From Paenibacillus bovis (GTDB lineage: Bacteria; Bacillota; Bacilli; Paenibacillales; Paenibacillaceae), in the NCBI RefSeq assembly GCF_001421015.2, contig NZ_CP013023.1, forward strand, positions 5,048,501 through 5,112,500: a stretch of 64,000 nucleotides of DNA. The letters run 5' to 3'. How positions within the stretch are numbered: the first letter of the stretch is position 1; each line of letters opens with the position of its first letter. Positions 56,822 through 64,000 of the stretch are shown piece after piece. A model generated the notes under the pieces. It was not told the origin of the DNA. It saw nothing but the letters and a program-made list of their open reading frames with translations, and did not search any database. The position numbers were made by a program, and so were the translations under genes.

Positions 56822-56963
56822 GAATTGTATCCTTCTCCGGTGGTTATACAACCAGAAATGTATACCGTCTATATGGAGCTATCTGTCATAATGCTTTTAT
56901 AATTTGAGAGATTGGCATTGATCGTCTATTAACCTAAACAACCCCATTGTGCTTGGCTGCATG

Positions 56964-57000
56964 GCTATCTGCTATCTGCTATCTGCTATCTGCTATCTGC
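56964..57000. repeat. Heptamer tandem array GCTATCT, 5.3 copies
   Basis: Five perfect copies of GCTATCT and two further bases, 37 bp after the ppc stop codon in gene direction. Confidence 0.95.
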
Positions 57001-57036
57001 ATAGTCTACTTAACCTCTATACAAATACTACCCAAA

Positions 57037-59832
57037 TCAGCCCGTATTTCTCAAACCTGCCGCAATACCATTGATCGTCAATAGTACTTCACGCAGCAAT
57101 TCCGGATCATCTGCACCTTCTTCACGAATCTGGCGCAGTTCACTAAGCAGCTGTACCTGCAAATAGCTGAGTGGATCTACATATGGGTTACGCAGACGTA
57201 CCGATTCCTGAATAACCGGAACATTATCAAGAATGTCCTGTTGTCCGGTAATTTGAAGTACCAGATCACGAGTCAGATTAAATTCGGACTCGATTAATCC
57301 GAAGATGCGTGCGCGGGACTGATCATCCTGACACATTCCTGCATACTCTCTGGCAATCGTCAGATCCGCTTTCGCAATAGCCATTTGCAGCGTATCGATC
57401 AATGTCGTAAAGAACGGGAACTCTTTATACATTATTTGCAGAACAGCCATATTTTCAGGCTGATTCTGATAAAAATGCTGCAATCCTGTACCGGCAGCAT
57501 ACCATGCCGGTAGCAGATAACGACTCTGTGTCCAGGCAAATACCCACGGAATTGCCCGTAAATCCTCGAACCGATCACTGTTTTTACGTTTGGAAGGACG
57601 AGAACCGATATTCAGTTCGCCTACTTCCGGCAAAGGCGTGGACTGCTTGAAGAAGCTCATAAAGTCAGGATCACGGAAAATCAGCTGCTGGTATTTATCC
57701 AGCGATACTTCCGAAATACCACGAATGATGTCTTCCCACTCCTCATTTCCCTCACCGGCAGGTTCTCCGGTTTTGGCAATCGTAGCGGAATGAATCAGCG
57801 CAGAGATTGCCTGTTCCAGACTACGGTAAGCAATTCCCTGCAAAGAGTAACGGGATGATAATACTTCACCCTGCTCCGTAATCTTGATGCCTCCACCGAT
57901 CGTATGCGGCGGCTGTGCAAGAATACTGCGATCCAGCGACATTCCGCCGCGACCGAGCGCACCACCACGACCATGGAAAAATTTCAGCTTGATGCTGTAT
58001 TCCTGGCCCATCGCCGTAATATTGTTAAGGGCAAGACGCAGTTCCCAGTTTGCTGTAACCACACCGCCATCTTTGTTGCTATCCGAGTAACCAAGCATAA
58101 TCTCATGCAGGTCATTCATCGCTGCTACTGCTTTGCGATAAGCAGGCAAATCAAGCACTTGACGCATAATCCGAGGTGCTTCGTGCAGATCATCGATCGT
58201 CTCGAACAGCGGAACTGCCTGCAATGTACAGTGTACACTGCCGTCCGCCAATTGACGGAACAATCCCATCTCTTTGGCGAATACCATCACTTCCAGAATA
58301 TCGCTCGCTCCCTGTGTCATACTGATCAGGTAGCTGGAGATACAGTTGGTACCGAACTCCTGCTGCGCTTTATGAATCGTACGATACACTGCCAGACACT
58401 CTTCTGTGCTCTCGCTATATTTGAAATAAGGAGAAGTAATCGGTCTTGGATCGCTTAGCAGCTTGCCAAGCAGCTCGATTTTCTCTTCTTCCTGAAGTTT
58501 GGAGTAATCCTCCACAATCTCCATATTGGCGAGAATTTCCTTAAGGGAGTTCTCGTGCTCCTGGCTATGTTGACGTACGTCAAGTGTAGCCGTATGGAAC
58601 CCGAATAGCTCAACCTGGCGGATCATCTTTTTCACGTATGTATCCGCTACATAATCAGCATAATGATGACGAAGGCTCTTATCAATCACTTTCAGATCTT
58701 CCAGCAGTTCAGATACATCATTGTAACGCTCTGTAGTACCCTGCTTGGAATCATCACCAATATTGCTCAGCTTGCGCAGCATATAAGCGATCTTGATCCG
58801 ATAAGGCTCATTTTCATTATTCCAACTGTAGATTTTATCGATAGTGACATGCAGACGATCTTTTTGAATAGAAGACAACAGTTCTTCCGACACATCAATG
58901 ATCGTTGTGCTGAAGCTCAGCGACTGCATCATTTCACGCAGGATACGCTGGTATTCACGAATAGCCAGCTTCCGCTGCATCTGTAGTGTTTTCCAGGTCA
59001 CTTCTGCTGTAACAGAAGGGTTACCATCCCGGTCTCCACCAATCCATGAGCCAAAGCGCAAGAAACCAGGTACATGCCAGTCATGCTCAGGGTAATGTTT
59101 GGACAGCGAACGCTCCAGCTCCTGATACAATTCAGGTAGTACATCAAACAGCGTCTCGTGGAAGTAATACATCCCGTTACGCACTTCATCCAGTACAGTC
59201 GGTTTGCGATCACGCAGCTCGTCTGTTTGCCAGAGAGTAATAACCTCATTCAGCAGCTTCTCACGCAGTTGTTCCCGTTCACGGAAAGTAAGCGTTGGAT
59301 TGTCCAGCAGCTTTACATCTTCAGAAATACGCTTATGAATATCCAGAATAGCCCGGCGCATAGCCTCGGTTGGATGGGCAGTCATAACCAGTTCCAGTGA
59401 AAGGTCAGCAAAGATCGCTTCAACCTCTTCAGCCGTAAAGTTATTATTTTTCAGTTCCTGAACAGCGTTTTCCATCGTTCCAGATTGTACATTTTCACCA
59501 GCAGAACGTTCATAATCACGTTTCCGGCGGATACGATGATTTTGCTCTGCGATATTAACGAGTTGAAAATAAACAGCAAAAGCACGTATAACCTGATGTC
59601 TGTTATCAGAATCCAGATTTTTGATTAATGTTTTGAATTCTTCAAATACCTCTGGCAAAGAAACTGCCCGTAATGATTTGCTCAACTCACGAATTTTTTC
59701 GACGATATCCAGCAGCTCCTGGCCTCCCTGGTGTACGAGTACCTCTCCCAGGATATTGCCCAAAAAACGTACATCACGTCGAAGCAAATTATTAGAATGA
59801 TTTTTACTCACATTGACTGTCAACTCAGACAT
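57037..59832 (-). CDS. ppc: Phosphoenolpyruvate carboxylase
   Basis: A 931-residue enzyme making oxaloacetate from phosphoenolpyruvate and bicarbonate, refilling the TCA cycle. The catalytic His is in VMTAHPTEAMRR near residue 155; other active-site segments are WIGGDRDGNP, LGYSDSNKDGG and FHGRGGALGRGG. The C-terminus ends NGIAAGLRNTG, the conserved regulatory end. ATG at 59832 follows AGGAGGAAGAGC. Full length, monocistronic. Confidence 0.98.
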   Translation of the reverse strand: MSELTVNVSKNHSNNLLRRDVRFLGNILGEVLVHQGGQELLDIVEKIRELSKSLRAVSLPEVFEEFKTLIKNLDSDNRHQVIRAFAVYFQLVNIAEQNHRIRRKRDYERSAGENVQSGTMENAVQELKNNNFTAEEVEAIFADLSLELVMTAHPTEAMRRAILDIHKRISEDVKLLDNPTLTFREREQLREKLLNEVITLWQTDELRDRKPTVLDEVRNGMYYFHETLFDVLPELYQELERSLSKHYPEHDWHVPGFLRFGSWIGGDRDGNPSVTAEVTWKTLQMQRKLAIREYQRILREMMQSLSFSTTIIDVSEELLSSIQKDRLHVTIDKIYSWNNENEPYRIKIAYMLRKLSNIGDDSKQGTTERYNDVSELLEDLKVIDKSLRHHYADYVADTYVKKMIRQVELFGFHTATLDVRQHSQEHENSLKEILANMEIVEDYSKLQEEEKIELLGKLLSDPRPITSPYFKYSESTEECLAVYRTIHKAQQEFGTNCISSYLISMTQGASDILEVMVFAKEMGLFRQLADGSVHCTLQAVPLFETIDDLHEAPRIMRQVLDLPAYRKAVAAMNDLHEIMLGYSDSNKDGGVVTANWELRLALNNITAMGQEYSIKLKFFHGRGGALGRGGMSLDRSILAQPPHTIGGGIKITEQGEVLSSRYSLQGIAYRSLEQAISALIHSATIAKTGEPAGEGNEEWEDIIRGISEVSLDKYQQLIFRDPDFMSFFKQSTPLPEVGELNIGSRPSKRKNSDRFEDLRAIPWVFAWTQSRYLLPAWYAAGTGLQHFYQNQPENMAVLQIMYKEFPFFTTLIDTLQMAIAKADLTIAREYAGMCQDDQSRARIFGLIESEFNLTRDLVLQITGQQDILDNVPVIQESVRLRNPYVDPLSYLQVQLLSELRQIREEGADDPELLREVLLTINGIAAGLRNTG

Positions 59833-59859
59833 GCTCTTCCTCCTATCGTTCCCGGTGGT

Positions 59860-60197
59860 TCATTCTATTTAAAGGTTCACATCTTCTTAACATCATACAA
59901 CAAAGCCGGAATGATTACTTTAATTAATTTGAATAATATGATTAATTATGCAAACATTCTATCATTCATTCATAATGCTTCACAGCGTTATTGCGCAAAA
60001 ATATTATACTACACTTTTTCCATACTAATTGTACAAAGTCTCACAAAAAAGTTCACAAATTAACTTCCATAGTAACCTGTATAGTTTTCTATTATTTAAA
60101 ATGTCCTTACTATCCTAATCAGTTAAATACAAAAATGGAGCAAATCTCAACGCAAACGTTTGTACTTGCTTTGATCAGTACCTTCTACATCCTAAAC
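59860..60197. other. Gene-free AT-rich stretch
   Basis: Upstream of ppc and downstream of the tRNA operon. It should contain the ppc promoter, which I cannot place with confidence. I see no RNA gene or open frame with a ribosome site. Confidence 0.5.
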
Positions 60198-60225
60198 CTT
60201 AAATCTTAAATCTTAAATCTTAAAT
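60198..60225. repeat. Heptamer tandem array CTTAAAT, four copies
   Basis: Four perfect copies of CTTAAAT and one changed copy (CTTAGAT). Confidence 0.9.
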
Positions 60226-60320
60226 CTTAGATTTTAGATCTTTACATAATAGTTAAAACGATGATCCATTATTATTCGATGAAATCATAATTCCTTTTGT
60301 AAAACCTGTATATAGCAAAA

Positions 60321-60340
60321 AAAGACCGTTACCGGTCTTT
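60321..60340 (-). terminator. Terminator of the rRNA-tRNA operon
   Basis: AAAGACCG and CGGTCTTT form an 8-bp stem with a 4-nt loop; on the minus strand TTTT follows. It is 11 bp beyond the last tRNA. Confidence 0.9.
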
Positions 60341-60350
60341 ATATACATAT

Positions 60351-60424
60351 TGGAGCGGGTGATGGGAATCGAACCCACGCTATCAGCTTGGAAGGCTGAA
60401 GTTCTACCATTGAACTACACCCGC
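60351..60424 (-). tRNA. tRNA-Gly(TCC)
   Basis: Cloverleaf with acceptor GCGGGTG/CACCCGC, anticodon loop CTTCCAA, T loop TTCGATT; CCA is encoded. Last tRNA of the operon. Confidence 0.96.
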
Positions 60425-60429
60425 ATCAA

Positions 60430-60503
60430 TCGGGATGACACGATTTGAACATGCGACCCCCTGGTCCCAAACCAGGTGCTCTACCAAGCTGAGCTACATC
60501 CCG
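60430..60503 (-). tRNA. tRNA-Pro(TGG)
   Basis: Acceptor CGGGATG/CATCCCG, anticodon loop TTGGGAC. CCA is not encoded (ATTG follows). Confidence 0.95.
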
Positions 60504-60525
60504 ATACATATTATAATAATAAAAA

Positions 60526-60602
60526 TGGCGCGCCCTAAGAGATTCGAACTCCTGACCTTTTGATTCGTAGTCAAACGCTCTATCCAGCTGAGCTAAGGGC
60601 GC
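60526..60602 (-). tRNA. tRNA-Arg(ACG)
   Basis: Acceptor GCGCCCT/AGGGCGC, anticodon loop CTACGAA; CCA is encoded. The first anticodon base would be made inosine. Confidence 0.96.
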
Positions 60603-60606
60603 GTAT

Positions 60607-60681
60607 TGGAGCGGACGACGGGAATCGAACCCGCGACCCTCGCCTTGGCAAGGCGATGCTCTACCGCTGAGCCACGTCCGC
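60607..60681 (-). tRNA. tRNA-Gly(GCC)
   Basis: Acceptor GCGGACG/CGTCCGC, anticodon loop TTGCCAA; CCA is encoded. Confidence 0.96.
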
Positions 60682-60692
60682 AAAAATAAGGA

Positions 60693-60774
60693 TGCGCGTG
60701 GAGGGACTTGAACCCCCACGTCGTAAGACGCTAGATCCTAAGTCTAGTGCGTCTGCCAATTCCGCCACACGCGC
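60693..60774 (-). tRNA. tRNA-Leu(TAG)
   Basis: Acceptor GCGCGTG/CACGCGC, long variable arm (CGTCTTACGACG), anticodon loop CTTAGGA. CCA is not encoded. Confidence 0.95.
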
Positions 60775-60789
60775 ATATTGATAAATAAA

Positions 60790-60865
60790 TGGTGAGCCAT
60801 GAAGGACTCGAACCTTCGACACCCTGATTAAAAGTCAGGTGCTCTACCAACTGAGCTAATGGCTC
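60790..60865 (-). tRNA. tRNA-Lys(TTT)
   Basis: Acceptor GAGCCAT/ATGGCTC, anticodon loop CTTTTAA; CCA is encoded. Confidence 0.96.
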
Positions 60866-60869
60866 TCAA

Positions 60870-60944
60870 TGGCTGGGGATATAGGATTTGAACCTATGCA
60901 TGACGGAGTCAAAGTCCGTTGCCTTACCGCTTGGCTAATCCCCA
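60870..60944 (-). tRNA. tRNA-Gln(TTG)
   Basis: Acceptor TGGGGAT/ATCCCCA, anticodon loop CTTTGAC; CCA is encoded. Confidence 0.96.
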
Positions 60945-60962
60945 ACGTATCAAGAATATCTA

Positions 60963-61038
60963 TGGTGGAGACTGAGGGGATCGAACCCCCGACCCTCTGC
61001 TTGTAAGGCAGATGCTCTCCCAGCTGAGCTAAGTCTCC
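60963..61038 (-). tRNA. tRNA-Val(TAC)
   Basis: Acceptor GGAGACT/AGTCTCC, anticodon loop CTTACAA; CCA is encoded. Confidence 0.96.
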
Positions 61039-61049
61039 ATAAATGTAGA

Positions 61050-61121
61050 TGACCCGTAGGGGATTCGAACCCCTGTTACCTCCGTGAAAGGGAGGTGTCT
61101 TAACCCCTTGACCAACGGGCC
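61050..61121 (-). tRNA. tRNA-Glu(TTC)
   Basis: Acceptor GGCCCGT/ACGGGTC with one G-U pair, anticodon loop CTTTCAC. CCA is not encoded. Confidence 0.95.
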
Positions 61122-61131
61122 TTGCTGAGTA

Positions 61132-61204
61132 AGCTCTCAACCGGATTCGAACCGGTGACCTCATCCTTACCATGGATGCACTCTACCTACTGAGCTATGA
61201 GAGC
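61132..61204 (-). tRNA. tRNA-Thr(GGT)
   Basis: Acceptor GCTCTCA/TGAGAGC, anticodon loop ATGGTAA. CCA is not encoded. Confidence 0.95.
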
Positions 61205-61207
61205 AAA

Positions 61208-61283
61208 TGGCTCCCCGAACAGGACTCGAACCTGTGACAACTCGATTAACAGTCGAGTGCTCTACCAACTGAGCTATCAGGGA
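61208..61283 (-). tRNA. tRNA-Asn(GTT)
   Basis: Acceptor TCCCTGA/TCGGGGA, anticodon loop CTGTTAA; CCA is encoded. First tRNA after 5S. Confidence 0.96.
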
Positions 61284-61322
61284 ATAATGCCCGCTCGTGC
61301 GAGCGGAAGTCTTGCTGTTTTC

Positions 61323-61440
61323 GCTTGGCAACGTCCTACTCTCCCAGGACCCTGCGGTCCAAGTACCATCGGCGCTGGAGGGCTTAACGGTCGTGTTCGG
61401 GATGGGTACGTGTGGAACCCCTCCGCCATCATCACCAAAC
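61323..61440 (-). rRNA. rrf: 5S ribosomal RNA
   Basis: About 117 nt with the conserved 5S core CCCATCCCGAACACG and AGTAGGACG; ends GCCAAGC pair with the 5' GTTTGG. It follows 23S by about 70 nt and precedes the tRNA cluster, all on the minus strand. Confidence 0.96.
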
Positions 61441-61510
61441 GTCTTACCTTACAGGTTAATCACCTGAAAACTGAATCCGAAACGTAACATCGCTGCTTTA
61501 GAAAGCTTTA

Positions 61511-64000
<2,490 letters not shown>

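Noticed and set aside
60426..61173. Short open frames across the tRNA genes
   Set aside because: They overlap eleven clear cloverleaves, a common artefact.

Overview
The window reads as chromosomal DNA of a low-to-mid GC Gram-positive bacterium of the Paenibacillus type. The reasons are AGGAGG-type ribosome sites, Fur, PerR, CcpA and SigW sites of the Bacillus kind, a glmS ribozyme, GlpP-controlled glycerol genes, a sigW-rsiW-cdaA-cdaR-glmM-glmS block, YesM/YesN regulators beside an LplB-type sugar permease, and an rRNA operon followed by a tRNA cluster. The genus is inferred from gene content and was not tested by a search. I see no phage, insertion sequence, CRISPR array or plasmid gene.

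Layout. 1-4.5 kb: truncated sugar ABC permease with its two-component system, all leftward. 4.9-10.5 kb: housekeeping genes (peptide deformylase, MarR regulator, thioredoxin-like protein, esterase, ZIP-like transporter, aldo/keto reductase, YwbE). 10.5-11.5 kb: a 1 kb gene-free stretch holding two related long hairpins in opposite orientation and an octamer array. 11.5-14.8 kb: sugar ABC operon behind a perfect PerR box. 15.2-19.1 kb: YclNOPQ-type siderophore importer behind two Fur boxes. 19.3-22.2 kb: YqkE, a CorC-like protein and a membrane protein. 22.5-29.1 kb: glpD, glpK, glpF and glpP for glycerol use, interrupted by a Fur-controlled siderophore-binding lipoprotein. 29.1-31.5 kb: DJ-1/PfpI protein, BASS transporter, Rrf2 regulator. 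31.8-35.3 kb: MarR regulator with an HlyD/ABC-2 export pair. 35.6-39.4 kb: ppaC, LysR/rhodanese pair and a GXWXG/DUF4334 protein. 39.7-47.9 kb: a tightly coupled operon of a 920-residue exported protein, a MacAB/YknXYZ-like efflux complex, a histidine kinase and a frameshifted response regulator. 48.1-56.5 kb: glmS, glmM, cdaR, cdaA, rsiW and sigW, the cell-wall precursor, c-di-AMP and envelope-stress block. 57-59.8 kb: ppc. 60.3-64 kb: eleven tRNAs, 5S and a partial 23S rRNA, all leftward.

How the parts work together. The glycerol genes form one regulon: GlpP should read through terminators in the glpD and glpF leaders, and CcpA sites add glucose repression. Iron uptake sits in two Fur-controlled units. 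GlmS and GlmM make amino-sugar precursors under ribozyme feedback, next to the c-di-AMP cyclase and SigW. The points most worth checking are the frameshifted regulator, a perfect SigW-type promoter between sigW and rsiW, the covarying hairpin pair, the PerR box before a sugar transporter, and several short tandem-repeat arrays beside genes.
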